Assembly (NCBI RefSeq): GCF_009176725.1
Contig: NZ_AP020337.1
Span: forward strand, 1,736,001 to 1,800,000
DNA length: 64,000 bases
From: Pseudomonas sp. KUIN-1
GTDB lineage: Bacteria; Pseudomonadota; Gammaproteobacteria; Pseudomonadales; Pseudomonadaceae
Direction: 5' to 3'
A program made the translations under genes and the position numbers. Positions within the stretch are counted from its first letter, which is position 1. Every line of letters starts with the position of its first letter. Positions 1 through 8,156 of this stretch are shown here, piece after piece. The notes under the pieces were generated by a model. It saw nothing but the letters and a program-made list of their open reading frames with translations, did not search any database and was not told the DNA's origin.

Positions 1-1
1 G

Positions 2-514
2 TTCATCTCGCCGCCGCGGCTGGCCTATGACCTGATCAGGCGCAGCCATTTCCACGCAATGGTCTGTGCCCAGGGAAGGGTGCCTCACACCCAGCTTCTT
101 TCTGCACGCCTGCAACCTGCTTCAGCGATGATCTGTGAAATGCTGGAACTGCCGGCGCTGTCGAGCGTGATCCAGATCTGTCGCGCGCGGCGAATCGATC
201 AGCGCCTGGTGCTGTATGTCGAGCACTACCTGAGGCCGGAGTTGTTCCCCGGCATTCTCGAACACGATCTGAACGAATCGCTGACCGCACTCTACGCCCG
301 CTGCTACGACATTCACTGCGGCCGGGTGCGCTTCGACATGGTTCCCACGTCTTTGCACAGCGAAGCATCCGCAGCACTGAAGGTTTCACTGGGTAGTCCG
401 GGCCTGCGCATTGCACGAGTCAATTACGACCGCAAAGACCGGTTGATCGATTGCGATCTCGAATACTGGCGTCATGATGCTATTTATGTGCGCGCTGAGG
501 TGCATGGCGACTGA
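2..514 (+). CDS. GntR-family transcriptional regulator, C-terminal UTRA domain (5' truncated by window edge)
   Basis: The reading frame is open from base 2 and ends with TGA at 514, so only the C-terminal 170 residues are present; the DNA-binding winged helix lies off the window. The visible part looks like a UTRA effector-binding domain. It opens with the RSHFHAM motif and an H-T-Q-L-L-S stretch, then LPALSSVIQI, VEHYLRPELFPGI, and a closing run in which an Arg-Val-Asn strand is followed by the acidic D-C-D-L-E-Y-W-R-H-D-A motif. These resemble PhnF-type phosphonate regulators, but the ligand cannot be told from this fragment. It is followed by an AT-rich gap before the ice-nucleation gene and is probably not co-transcribed with it. 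Confidence 0.75.
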   Translation, partial: FISPPRLAYDLIRRSHFHAMVCAQGRVPHTQLLSARLQPASAMICEMLELPALSSVIQICRARRIDQRLVLYVEHYLRPELFPGILEHDLNESLTALYARCYDIHCGRVRFDMVPTSLHSEASAALKVSLGSPGLRIARVNYDRKDRLIDCDLEYWRHDAIYVRAEVHGD

Positions 515-973
515 ACGCCTGTATTTAAAACCTGCTTGCCAGGCACGGTCTGCACCGTCGTTAGTTGCCTGTTTTCTATAAGTAAATGCTCATTTCAGTG
601 GTCGGAAACTTGCGAGGTGCAGGGCCTGTTTAATAGGCTCTGTGTAACGCATGCGTTTAACTAACAAAAAAAATCAATGAAGATAACGCTGTTGTCTCTT
701 GGGGCGTGGGCGTAGATTAGTTGGTTTTTGTCATCAGGATTTTCAGAGTAATTATTCTAATCTTTCATGAAGAATTTACAAAAAAGTTAGTATTAATTAA
801 TGTTTTTTAGTGGGGTGTGGTAGGTTTTTTAGTGCGGAAGGATGTGCGCTGTTAGTGGCTGTTTTGTGCACCATCGTTCCACATTGGATTAAGGCTGACA
901 TGGCGGTTGTCCTGTAAAGCAATGCTTGATAAGTGCAGCTGCTTTTATTTAAAGGATCTATGAGGATGCTGTA
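515..973. other. AT-rich intergenic region upstream of the ice-nucleation gene
   Basis: This is 459 bases without a convincing gene. Bases 640-830 are clearly richer in A and T than the surrounding genes. A perfect 12-base palindrome, AACGCATGCGTT, lies at 646-657 and is a possible operator. Just before the ina start there is a good Shine-Dalgarno sequence, GAGGA at 962-966, seven bases from the ATG. The region should hold the ina promoter, but I could not pick one -35/-10 pair with confidence. Confidence 0.6.
646..657. promoter_or_regulatory. 12-bp perfect palindrome, possible operator
   Basis: AACGCATGCGTT is self-complementary over all 12 bases. It sits about 320 bases upstream of the ina start, in the AT-rich gap after the UTRA regulator. 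Whether any regulator binds it is unknown. Confidence 0.3.
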
Positions 974-3900
974 ATGAATCTCGACAAGGCGTTGGTGCTG
1001 CGTACCTGTGCAAATAACATGGCCGATCATTGCGGCCTTATATGGCCCGCTTCCGGGACGGTTGAATCCAAATACTGGCAGTCAACCAGGCGTCACGAGA
1101 ATGGTCTGGTGGGTTTACTGTGGGGCGCTGGAACCAGCGCTTTTCTAAGCGTGCATGCCGATGCGCGATGGATTGTCTGTGAAGTCGCCGTTGCAGACAT
1201 CATCAGTCTGGATGAGCCGGGAATGGTCAAGTTTCCGCGCGCTGAGGTGGTTCATGTCGGCGACAGGATCAGCGCGTCACACTTCATTTCGGCGCGTCAG
1301 GCCGACCCTGCATCAACGCCCCCGCCCACGTCAATGACCACGGCCACGCTCCCGCCCCCGCCCACGCCTGCGGCAGCACATGTCACATTACCTGTGGCGG
1401 CAAGTGTCACGTTACCGGTGGCCGAACAGGCCAGTCATGAAGTGTTCGATGTGGCGTTGGTCATCGCAGCGGCCCCCTCAGTAAATACCCTGCCGGTAAC
1501 GACGCCGCAGAATTTGCAGACCGCCACTTACGGCAGCACGTTGAGTGGCGACAACCACAGTCGGCTCATTGCCGGTTATGGCAGTAACGAGACCGCTGGC
1601 AACCACAGTGATCTGATTGCCGGTTATGGAAGTACAGGAACCGCCGGTTCCGACAGCTCGCTGGTCGCAGGCTATGGAAGCACCCAGACTGCCGGAGGGG
1701 ACAGCGCGCTGACGGCGGGTTACGGCAGCACCCAGACCGCCCGCGAAGGCAGCAACCTGACGGCAGGGTATGGCAGTACGGGAACAGCTGGCTCGGATAG
1801 TTCGTTGATCGCCGGTTACGGCAGTACTCAGACTTCCGGAGAAGACAGCTCGCTCACAGCGGGTTACGGCAGCACGCAGACGGCCCAGGAAGGCAGTAAT
1901 CTGACGGCCGGGTACGGCAGCACCGGCACGGCGGGCTCCGATAGCTCGCTGATCGCCGGTTATGGCAGTACACAGACCTCTGGAGGTGACAGCTCGCTGA
2001 CGGCGGGTTACGGCAGCACGCAGACGGCCCAGGAAGGCAGTAATCTGACGGCCGGGTACGGCAGCACCGGCACGGCGGGCTCGGATAGTTCGTTGATCGC
2101 CGGTTACGGCAGTACACAGACTTCCGGAGAAGACAGCTCGCTCACGGCGGGTTACGGCAGCACGCAAACGGCTCAGGAAGGCAGCAACCTTACCGCTGGG
2201 TACGGCAGCACCGGCACGGCGGGCTCGGATAGCTCGTTGATCGCCGGTTACGGCAGTACCCAGACTTCGGGCGGCGACAGTTCGCTGACCGCGGGCTACG
2301 GCAGTACGCAGACGGCTCAGGAAGGCAGCAACCTGACCTCCGGGTACGGCAGCACTGGTACCGCAGGTGCCGACAGCTCGTTGATCGCCGGCTATGGCAG
2401 CACGCAGACTTCGGGAAGCGACAGCGCCCTGACCGCCGGCTACGGCAGCACGCAAACGGCTCAGGAAGGCAGCAATCTCACTGCTGGGTATGGCAGCACC
2501 GGCACGGCAGGTTCCGACAGCTCGCTGATCGCCGGTTACGGCAGCACGCAAACCTCGGGCAGCGACAGTTCGCTCACGGCGGGTTACGGCAGTACGCAGA
2601 CGGCCCAGGAGGGCAGCAATCTGACGGCGGGGTACGGCAGCACGGGTACAGCAGGTGTCGACAGCTCTCTGATCGCGGGATACGGCAGCACGCAGACCTC
2701 GGGAAGTGACAGTGCGCTGACAGCAGGTTACGGCAGTACGCAGACGGCCCAGGAAGGCAGCAATCTGACGGCGGGCTACGGCAGCACTGGCACGGCTGGT
2801 GCCGACAGCTCGTTGATCGCCGGATACGGCAGCACGCAGACCTCGGGAAGTGACAGTGCGCTGACAGCAGGTTACGGCAGTACGCAGACGGCCCAGGAAG
2901 GCAGCAACCTGACTGCGGGTTATGGCAGCACGGGTACGGCAGGTGCCGACAGCTCGTTGATCGCCGGATACGGCAGCACGCAGACCTCAGGCAGTGAAAG
3001 TTCGCTCACCGCGGGTTACGGCAGTACCCAGACGGCCCGTGAAGGCAGCACGCTGACAGCCGGGTATGGCAGTACGGGAACAGCTGGCGCCGACAGCTCG
3101 TTGATCGCCGGTTACGGCAGCACGCAAACCTCTGGCAGTGAAAGCTCGCTCACGGCAGGTTATGGCAGTACCCAGACCGCACAGCAGGGCAGCGTACTTA
3201 CATCCGGCTATGGCAGTACGCAAACGGCGGGGGCTGCCAGTAACCTCACCACCGGTTATGGAAGTACCGGCACTGCGGGTCATGAAAGCTTCATCATCGC
3301 CGGTTACGGGAGTACACAGACAGCGGGCCACAAAAGTATCCTGACCGCGGGCTATGGGAGTACTCAGACTGCCAGGGACGGTAGCGACCTGATTGCGGGC
3401 TATGGCAGTACAGGAACCTCAGGCTCAAGCAGTTCGCTGATCGCAGGTTATGGCAGCACCCAGACCGCGAGTTACAAAAGCATGCTGACCGCCGGTTATG
3501 GCAGTACTCAGACGGCCAGAGAACACAGTGACCTTGTCGCAGGCTATGGCAGCACGTCAACGGCAGGTTCAAACAGTTCGCTGATCGCCGGATACGGCAG
3601 CACCCAGACGGCGGGCTTCAAAAGCATACTGACCGCCGGTTATGGCAGTACCCAGACGGCACAGGAGCGCAGTGACCTGGTCGCAGGTTATGGCAGCACG
3701 TCGACTGCGGGCTACTCCAGTTCCTTGATCGCCGGCTATGGCAGCACGCAGACGGCAGGCTACGGGAGCACGTTGACGACCGGTTATGGCAGTACGCAGA
3801 CCGCGCAGGAAAACAGCTCGCTCACCACCGGTTACGGAAGTACCTCCACTGCGGGCTATTCCAGCTCGCTGATCGCGGGTTACGGCAGTACGCAGACGGC

Positions 3901-5032
3901 AGGCTACGAGAGCACGTTGACCGCCGGTTACGGCAGTACGCAAACCGCACAGGAGCGCAGTGACCTGGTGACAGGTTATGGAAGTACTTCCACTGCCGGC
4001 TATGCGAGTTCGTTGATTGCAGGTTATGGCAGCACGCAGACGGCAGGCTACGAGAGCACCTTGACCGCCGGTTACGGCAGCACGCAAACCGCACAGGAAA
4101 ACAGCTCGCTCACCACAGGCTACGGGAGCACTTCCACCGCCGGCTTTGCCAGCTCGCTGATCGCCGGTTACGGCAGTACGCAAACGGCCGGCTACAAAAG
4201 TACCCTCACGGCCGGCTATGGCAGTACTCAGACCGCAGAGTACGGAAGTTCACTCACTGCGGGCTATGGCAGCACTGCAACGGCCGGGCAGGACAGCTCG
4301 TTGATCGCCGGTTATGGCAGCTCCCTGACCAGCGGAATCAGAAGTTTTCTGACGGCAGGCTATGGCAGTACGCTGATCGCCGGACTTCGCAGTGTTTTGA
4401 TCGCCGGTTATGGCAGTAGCCTTACATCGGGCATTCGCAGCACATTGACTGCGGGTTATGGCAGTAACCAGATTGCAAGTTACGGCAGCTCGTTGATTGC
4501 AGGCCATGAAAGCATTCAGGTCGCCGGAAATAAAAGCATGCTGATCGCCGGCAAGGGCAGCTCGCAGACCGCAGGTTTTCGCAGCACGCTGATTGCCGGT
4601 GCGGGCAGCGTACAACTGGCGGGTGATCGCAGCCGTTTGATTGCCGGTGCAGACAGTAATCAGACCGCGGGTGACCGCAGCAAACTACTGGCCGGTAATA
4701 ACAGTTATCTGACCGCCGGCGATAGAAGCAAACTCACCGGCGGGCATGACTGCACCCTGATGGCGGGCGATCAAAGCAGATTGACCGCTGGAAAGAACAG
4801 TATCTTGACGGCCGGCGCGCGGAGCAAACTTATTGGCAGTGAAGGCTCGACGCTCTCGGCTGGAGAAGACTCCACGCTGATTTTCAGGCTCTGGGACGGG
4901 AAGAGGTACAGGCAACTGGTTGCCAAAACGGGTGAGAACGGTGTTGAAGCCGATATACCGTATTACGTGAACGAAGATGACGATATTGTCGATAAACCCG
5001 ACGAGGAAGATGACTGGATAGAGGTAGAGTAG
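974..5032 (+). CDS. inaZ: Ice-nucleation protein (InaZ/InaK type), 1352 aa
   Basis: This outer-membrane-associated protein orders water and triggers freezing at warm sub-zero temperatures. The N-terminal domain (about 1-182) begins MNLDKALVLRTC and ends in a Pro/Thr-rich linker, as in InaZ. The central solenoid (about 183-1302) is roughly 70 sixteen-residue coils of AGYGSTQT type, with a 48-residue super-period (TGT, TQT, TQT). TxT water-organising motifs run to about residue 1103. The last 12 or so coils lose TxT and gain Arg/Lys (IRS, LRS, DRS), the R-coils needed for multimer assembly in this family. A 50-residue acidic cap rich in D/E ends in WIEVE. At 1352 aa it is longer than the 1200-aa InaZ, consistent with extra 48-residue units. 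The gene appears monocistronic. Allele names differ between strains (inaZ, inaK, inaV), so the symbol is approximate. Confidence 0.97.
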   Translation: MNLDKALVLRTCANNMADHCGLIWPASGTVESKYWQSTRRHENGLVGLLWGAGTSAFLSVHADARWIVCEVAVADIISLDEPGMVKFPRAEVVHVGDRISASHFISARQADPASTPPPTSMTTATLPPPPTPAAAHVTLPVAASVTLPVAEQASHEVFDVALVIAAAPSVNTLPVTTPQNLQTATYGSTLSGDNHSRLIAGYGSNETAGNHSDLIAGYGSTGTAGSDSSLVAGYGSTQTAGGDSALTAGYGSTQTAREGSNLTAGYGSTGTAGSDSSLIAGYGSTQTSGEDSSLTAGYGSTQTAQEGSNLTAGYGSTGTAGSDSSLIAGYGSTQTSGGDSSLTAGYGSTQTAQEGSNLTAGYGSTGTAGSDSSLIAGYGSTQTSGEDSSLTAGYGSTQTAQEGSNLTAGYGSTGTAGSDSSLIAGYGSTQTSGGDSSLTAGYGSTQTAQEGSNLTSGYGSTGTAGADSSLIAGYGSTQTSGSDSALTAGYGSTQTAQEGSNLTAGYGSTGTAGSDSSLIAGYGSTQTSGSDSSLTAGYGSTQTAQEGSNLTAGYGSTGTAGVDSSLIAGYGSTQTSGSDSALTAGYGSTQTAQEGSNLTAGYGSTGTAGADSSLIAGYGSTQTSGSDSALTAGYGSTQTAQEGSNLTAGYGSTGTAGADSSLIAGYGSTQTSGSESSLTAGYGSTQTAREGSTLTAGYGSTGTAGADSSLIAGYGSTQTSGSESSLTAGYGSTQTAQQGSVLTSGYGSTQTAGAASNLTTGYGSTGTAGHESFIIAGYGSTQTAGHKSILTAGYGSTQTARDGSDLIAGYGSTGTSGSSSSLIAGYGSTQTASYKSMLTAGYGSTQTAREHSDLVAGYGSTSTAGSNSSLIAGYGSTQTAGFKSILTAGYGSTQTAQERSDLVAGYGSTSTAGYSSSLIAGYGSTQTAGYGSTLTTGYGSTQTAQENSSLTTGYGSTSTAGYSSSLIAGYGSTQTAGYESTLTAGYGSTQTAQERSDLVTGYGSTSTAGYASSLIAGYGSTQTAGYESTLTAGYGSTQTAQENSSLTTGYGSTSTAGFASSLIAGYGSTQTAGYKSTLTAGYGSTQTAEYGSSLTAGYGSTATAGQDSSLIAGYGSSLTSGIRSFLTAGYGSTLIAGLRSVLIAGYGSSLTSGIRSTLTAGYGSNQIASYGSSLIAGHESIQVAGNKSMLIAGKGSSQTAGFRSTLIAGAGSVQLAGDRSRLIAGADSNQTAGDRSKLLAGNNSYLTAGDRSKLTGGHDCTLMAGDQSRLTAGKNSILTAGARSKLIGSEGSTLSAGEDSTLIFRLWDGKRYRQLVAKTGENGVEADIPYYVNEDDDIVDKPDEEDDWIEVE
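1520..4880 (+). repeat. Tandem 48-bp coils in a 144-bp higher-order period within the ina gene
   Basis: The coding DNA repeats every 48 bases (one 16-residue coil) and more strongly every 144 bases (three coils). Some neighbouring 144-bp units are identical over long stretches: 1859-1938 equals 2005-2082 apart from the frame shift of one unit, and 2678-2763 equals 2822-2907. Units toward the 3' end are more diverged. The repeat also keeps long frames open on the opposite strand; those are not genes. Confidence 0.93.
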
Positions 5033-5064
5033 CCAGCGATATTCAAGCACTCCACTACTGAATC

Positions 5065-5110
5065 ATCGACAGGGTGTGTCGATGGAGTTCGGGACATGAA
5101 GTCCCTTTAT
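5065..5110 (+). terminator. Candidate terminator hairpins after ina
   Basis: Two perfect hairpins follow the ina stop codon: ATCGACA/TGTCGAT (5065-5071 with 5077-5083) and GGGAC/GTCCC (5091-5095 with 5101-5105), the second followed by TTTAT. The T-run is short, so termination efficiency is uncertain. Confidence 0.45.
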
Positions 5111-5283
5111 AAACGAATGATCTTTTGTTGCGTAAGATATGGCTCAGGATCATGCAGGCAAAAGCAGCTTTTTTATCGTTGTGATTAGAGAGGTTTTATT
5201 TTTTTCAATGGCGTTTACCGGGGTCAATACTGACACGCGAGAGCAGCAGGCCGCTCCCGCGTTACCGATGATCGCCTCAGTCG

Positions 5284-6573
5284 TTATGGCAGCTCGTGGC
5301 TGGCATAGAACGCGCTCAATACCTTGACCAGATGCGCCAGGTCATGGCTGCCGGCCAGTTCGCGGATCGAGTGCATGGCGAACGTTGGCAAGCCGATATC
5401 TACCGTGCGGATGCCCAGATGGCTGGCAGTGATCGGTCCGATGGTCGAGCCGCAACCCATGTCGCTGCGTACCACAAAGCTCTGCACCGGGACTTCTTCG
5501 GCCATGCACAGATGGCGGAAGAAACCGGCGGTTTCGCTGTTGGTGGCGTAACGCTGGTTGCTGTTGACCTTGATCACCGGCCCGGCGTTGAGCTTGGGGC
5601 CGTGATTGGCGTCGTGCTTGTCAGCGTAGTTGGGATGAATGCCGTGGGCGTTGTCGGCTGAGATCAGCAGCGACTTCTGAATCGTGCGCACGTAGTCTTC
5701 GCTGCTTGGCAACAGGCGCTGGACGATCTGCTCAAGCATCGCGCCGTCTGCGCCACAGGCAGAAGACGAGCCAACCTCTTCGTGATCGGTGCACACCAGC
5801 AGGGCGGTTTCGTCGCTCTCGGTGTTGAGCAGTGCCTGCATCCCGGCGAAACACGACAACAGGTTGTCAAGGCGTGCGCCTGCCAGGAAATCCCCGTTGA
5901 GGCCGACCACAGCGGCGCCCTGGGTGTCGTAGAAGCTCAGCTCGTAATCGAGCACCACATCGGCATTGAGCCCGTGTTCGCGGGCCAGTTGGTCGGTCAG
6001 CAGCGCACGGAAGTCCGCGCGCTCGTCACCGGCTACCTGCGCCAGGATGGGCGGCAGTTCGTTTTGCGCGTTGATCGCCCAGCCTTCGTTGGCAGTGCGG
6101 TTCAGGTGAATGGCCAGATTGGGAATCACGGCGATCGGCAGCTTGAAGTCGATCAGTTGGCTTTCGACCTTGCCATCGCGGCGGAAAGTGACGCGCCCGG
6201 CCAGCGACAGATCACGATCGAACCAGGGAGCCAGCAAGGCGCCGCCGTAGACTTCGACGCCCAGTTGCCAAAAACCCTGGCGTTGCAGTTCCGGTTGCGG
6301 CTTGACCCGCAGGCACGGGCTGTCGGTGTGCGCACCGACCATGCGGATGCCGCCACTGAGTGGCGACTGACGGCCCATGCGGAAAGCGACAATGGAGGAG
6401 TCGTTACGGGTGACGAAGTAACGACCTCCGGTTTCTACTGCCCACGTATCACGTTCGTCCAGCCGCTGAAAACCTGCGGCTTCAAAGTGTTGCACGAGGG
6501 TGGCAGTGGCGTGGAATGGGGTAGGAGAAGCCTTCAGGAAATCAATAAGGCCTTTGTTCAACTCTGCGCGCAT
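5284..6573 (-). CDS. apeB: M18-family aminopeptidase ApeB, 429 aa
   Basis: A cytosolic zinc aminopeptidase that removes N-terminal residues from peptides. M18 signatures are present: the metal-ligand segment [26 protein letters not shown], the catalytic/metal region [11 protein letters not shown] with paired glutamates, and a late HSIRELAG segment. The frame stays open about 127 codons further upstream, but the start was set at 6573 because [22 protein letters not shown] is the usual M18 N-terminus and is preceded by GGAG eight bases away. The upstream extension is only the translated REP/structured repeat. Length matches Pseudomonas ApeB. Confidence 0.95.
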   Translation of the reverse strand: MRAELNKGLIDFLKASPTPFHATATLVQHFEAAGFQRLDERDTWAVETGGRYFVTRNDSSIVAFRMGRQSPLSGGIRMVGAHTDSPCLRVKPQPELQRQGFWQLGVEVYGGALLAPWFDRDLSLAGRVTFRRDGKVESQLIDFKLPIAVIPNLAIHLNRTANEGWAINAQNELPPILAQVAGDERADFRALLTDQLAREHGLNADVVLDYELSFYDTQGAAVVGLNGDFLAGARLDNLLSCFAGMQALLNTESDETALLVCTDHEEVGSSSACGADGAMLEQIVQRLLPSSEDYVRTIQKSLLISADNAHGIHPNYADKHDANHGPKLNAGPVIKVNSNQRYATNSETAGFFRHLCMAEEVPVQSFVVRSDMGCGSTIGPITASHLGIRTVDIGLPTFAMHSIRELAGSHDLAHLVKVLSAFYASHELP

Positions 6574-6670
6574 AAATAGCTCCAGACAACAATGGCGCGA
6601 GTTTACCGTATTGGATGATTTGCTGCCTTCGGTTGCGCTCATCGCGCAGCTCTCGTGCCGATGCGCTGTG

Positions 6671-6714
6671 TGACGCAGAGCGTCACGAACTGCATGCCGA
6701 CGCGGAGCGTCGGC
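6671..6714. repeat. REP element, paired hairpins
   Basis: Two short palindromes with GC-rich stems: TGACG-CAGAG-CGTCA (6671-6685) and GCCGACG-CGGAG-CGTCGGC (6696-6714), followed by ACGATA. The shared loop CGGAG/CAGAG and CGTC stems match the dispersed REP family of P. syringae. From memory, translated copies of such REPs give the short repetitive frames known as DUF1534. Confidence 0.75.
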
Positions 6715-6813
6715 ACGATAATCAAAACCGCAGTCATTGCCGCAAAAGCGCTTCTCAACCACGATGTCACTGACGACGCAGAGTGCGACGTTAGTGACGG
6801 CTGAGTCCTGGTG

Positions 6814-6973
6814 CTGATCCGGGGGTAGCCTGGCAGGACGCCAGGCTAGCCGCACCGCGCCATGGATGGCGCGTTGCGGCGACCCCCGGATCAGTGTCAG
6901 GGCGAAGGAACCCGACGAAGTCGGGCCGGAAACAGGAGCGGGGACTTTGCTCACTTTGGTCCCTCAAAGTGAG
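6814..6973. repeat. Structured multi-hairpin dispersed element (candidate)
   Basis: A perfect 13-bp outer stem, CTGATCCGGGGGT (6814-6826) with ACCCCCGGATCAG (6882-6894), encloses two inner hairpins: GCCTGGC/GCCAGGC (6828-6834 with 6840-6846) and GCGCCAT/ATGGCGC (6857-6863 with 6866-6872). Two more follow: CCCGA/TCGGG (6911-6915 with 6921-6925) and CTCACTTTG/CAAAGTGAG (6950-6958 with 6965-6973). I recall similar sequence recurring in Pseudomonas genomes as short repetitive frames, so it is likely a mobile or dispersed non-coding repeat. No transposase is present. Confidence 0.6.
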
Positions 6974-7008
6974 TCGCCGAGGGGCGAAAAGGTGACCTGA
7001 GCGGAACC

Positions 7009-7050
7009 CCAATCCACCTGACATCACAGAACCGCTGTGTGACGCGGAGC
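7009..7050. repeat. 42-bp direct repeat, copy 1 (copy 2 at 7104-7145)
   Basis: The segment beginning CCAATCCACCTGACATC occurs at 7009-7050 and again at 7104-7145, 95 bases later, with one mismatch. Each copy runs into the first arm of a REP, so the REP plus its left flank has been duplicated in tandem. Confidence 0.8.
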
Positions 7051-7081
7051 GTCACGAACGGCATTACCACGCGGAGCGTGG
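7039..7081. repeat. REP element, second paired copy
   Basis: GTGACG-CGGAG-CGTCAC (7039-7055) and CCACG-CGGAG-CGTGG (7067-7081), followed by GAACGATAG. Same family as the pair at 6671-6714. A degenerate single-module copy follows at about 7133-7160. Confidence 0.75.
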
Positions 7082-7175
7082 GAACGATAGTCGGGCCCGA
7101 ACGCCAATCCACCTGACATCACAGAACCTCTGTGTGACGCGGAGCATAGGGACGATAGTCAGCGCGTCATTTAAA

Positions 7176-7811
7176 TCAGAACGGCGCAGCACACTCGAAG
7201 GTCATTCGCTCGCCAGTCCCGGGATGCGTGAAGCTCAGCATGCTGGCATGCAGACACAGACGTGGATAGGCCGCCAGCGCTTCCGGATGCGCGTACAGCC
7301 CATCACCCAACAGCGGATGCCCGATCGACAGCATGTGCACACGCAACTGATGCGAGCGGCCAGTGATCGGCGTGAGCTCGACGCGACAATAAGTGTCATG
7401 CCGCTCGACAACCTTCCAGAACGTCAGCGCGTGTTTGCCACCCTCGTGGTCCACCACATGCCGGGGCTTGGTAGGCGGGTCGTAGCGCAACGGCAGATCG
7501 ATGCTGCCGCTGTCCAGGGACGGTTGGCCCCAGCACAGCGCGGTGTAGGCTTTCTCGGTTTCGCGGTCATGAAACTGACGCGACAGTTCGCGATGCGTAT
7601 CGGCATCGCGGGCCAGCAGAATGATGCCCGAGGTTTCCCAGTCCAGACGATGGACGATACGCGCTTCGGGGTAACCGTTTTCCTGCAGGCGGGTAATCAG
7701 GCAATCCTTGTTGTCGTCGGCACGACCGGGAACGGAAAGCAGCAGGGTAGGCTTATCGATCACCAGAACGGCGGCGTCCTGATGAATGATGCGGATGTTC
7801 GACAACGGCAT
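7176..7811 (-). CDS. RluA-family pseudouridine synthase, 211 aa
   Basis: Converts uridine to pseudouridine in RNA. The catalytic motif HRLDWETSG is present, with the nucleophilic Asp at about residue 57, followed by the RluA-family GRSHQLRVH motif and a G-D-G-L-Y-A segment near the end. There is no N-terminal S4 domain and the protein is short, which resembles RluA (23S/tRNA) rather than RluC/RluD. The start at 7811 was chosen over one 13 codons upstream because GAGG lies seven bases before it. It is downstream of minE in the same orientation, with about 90 bases between. The RNA target is not determined. Confidence 0.88.
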   Translation of the reverse strand: MPLSNIRIIHQDAAVLVIDKPTLLLSVPGRADDNKDCLITRLQENGYPEARIVHRLDWETSGIILLARDADTHRELSRQFHDRETEKAYTALCWGQPSLDSGSIDLPLRYDPPTKPRHVVDHEGGKHALTFWKVVERHDTYCRVELTPITGRSHQLRVHMLSIGHPLLGDGLYAHPEALAAYPRLCLHASMLSFTHPGTGERMTFECAAPF

Positions 7812-7901
7812 GCAACGGCCTCGAAACGCTAGAAACGCCGACGGCGGCAAGGGCGCAGCTTCCGGAGAAGTGCGCCGATACCGCCGCGAGCGACTGCCTG
7901 A

Positions 7902-8156
7902 TCAGCGATCGGGCAGGGTGATATTGAGTTCCAGAATAGAACAGCTGCCCTGGCTTTCCAGAGCGACCTGTACCTGATCAGACTCGATATTGACGTATTT
8001 ACGGATCACTTCCACCAGCTCTTTCTGCAGCGCAGGAAGGTAGTCCGGGGTACTGCGTTGGCCGCGTTCGTGAGCAACGATGATCTGTAGACGCTCTTTC
8101 GCTACCGAGGCCGTGCTTCCTTTTTTGCGGTCACGAAAGAAGTCAAAAATATTCAT
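7902..8156 (-). CDS. minE: Cell division topological specificity factor MinE, 84 aa
   Basis: Drives the pole-to-pole oscillation of MinCD and so confines FtsZ-ring assembly to midcell. The N-terminus [12 protein letters not shown] is the amphipathic membrane/MinD-contact segment. [13 protein letters not shown] is the MinD-binding strand/helix, and the C-terminal dimerisation domain is complete. The ATG overlaps the minD stop codon by one base (TAATG on the coding strand), so the two are translationally coupled. Normal length. Confidence 0.98.
   Translation of the reverse strand: MNIFDFFRDRKKGSTASVAKERLQIIVAHERGQRSTPDYLPALQKELVEVIRKYVNIESDQVQVALESQGSCSILELNITLPDR

Larger units (their letters stand above)
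6574..7175. other. Repeat-rich intergenic region between apeB and the rluA-type gene
   Basis: About 600 bases with no credible gene. It holds a REP pair near 6671-6714, a 200-base multi-hairpin element near 6814-6975, a second REP pair at 7039-7081, a degenerate third REP at 7133-7160, and a 42-base direct repeat. Open frames through it (for example the 5' extension of apeB, and a frame near 6791-7027) are translated repeats. Confidence 0.75.

Noticed and set aside
1478-2551. Long open frame opposite the ina repeats (357 codons) and similar ones at 2987-3331 and 3569-4183
   Set aside because: They exist only because the 48-base repeat keeps the opposite frame open; no Shine-Dalgarno sequence or family match, and the strand of ina is certain.
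1520-4880. CRISPR-like regular repeats in the ina gene
   Set aside because: Units are coding, contiguous, in frame, with no unique spacers; it is a protein solenoid.
5139-5327. 62-codon frame between ina and apeB
   Set aside because: No conservation signal visible, it runs into the apeB 3' end on the opposite strand, and no ribosome-binding site supports it.
5782-6579. 265-codon plus-strand frame opposite apeB
   Set aside because: apeB on the minus strand has complete M18 motifs and a ribosome-binding site; the opposite frame shows no family signature.
6574-6954. N-terminal extension of ApeB by about 127 codons
   Set aside because: The extension translates REP and hairpin repeats, and a good ATG with GGAG lies at the family start.
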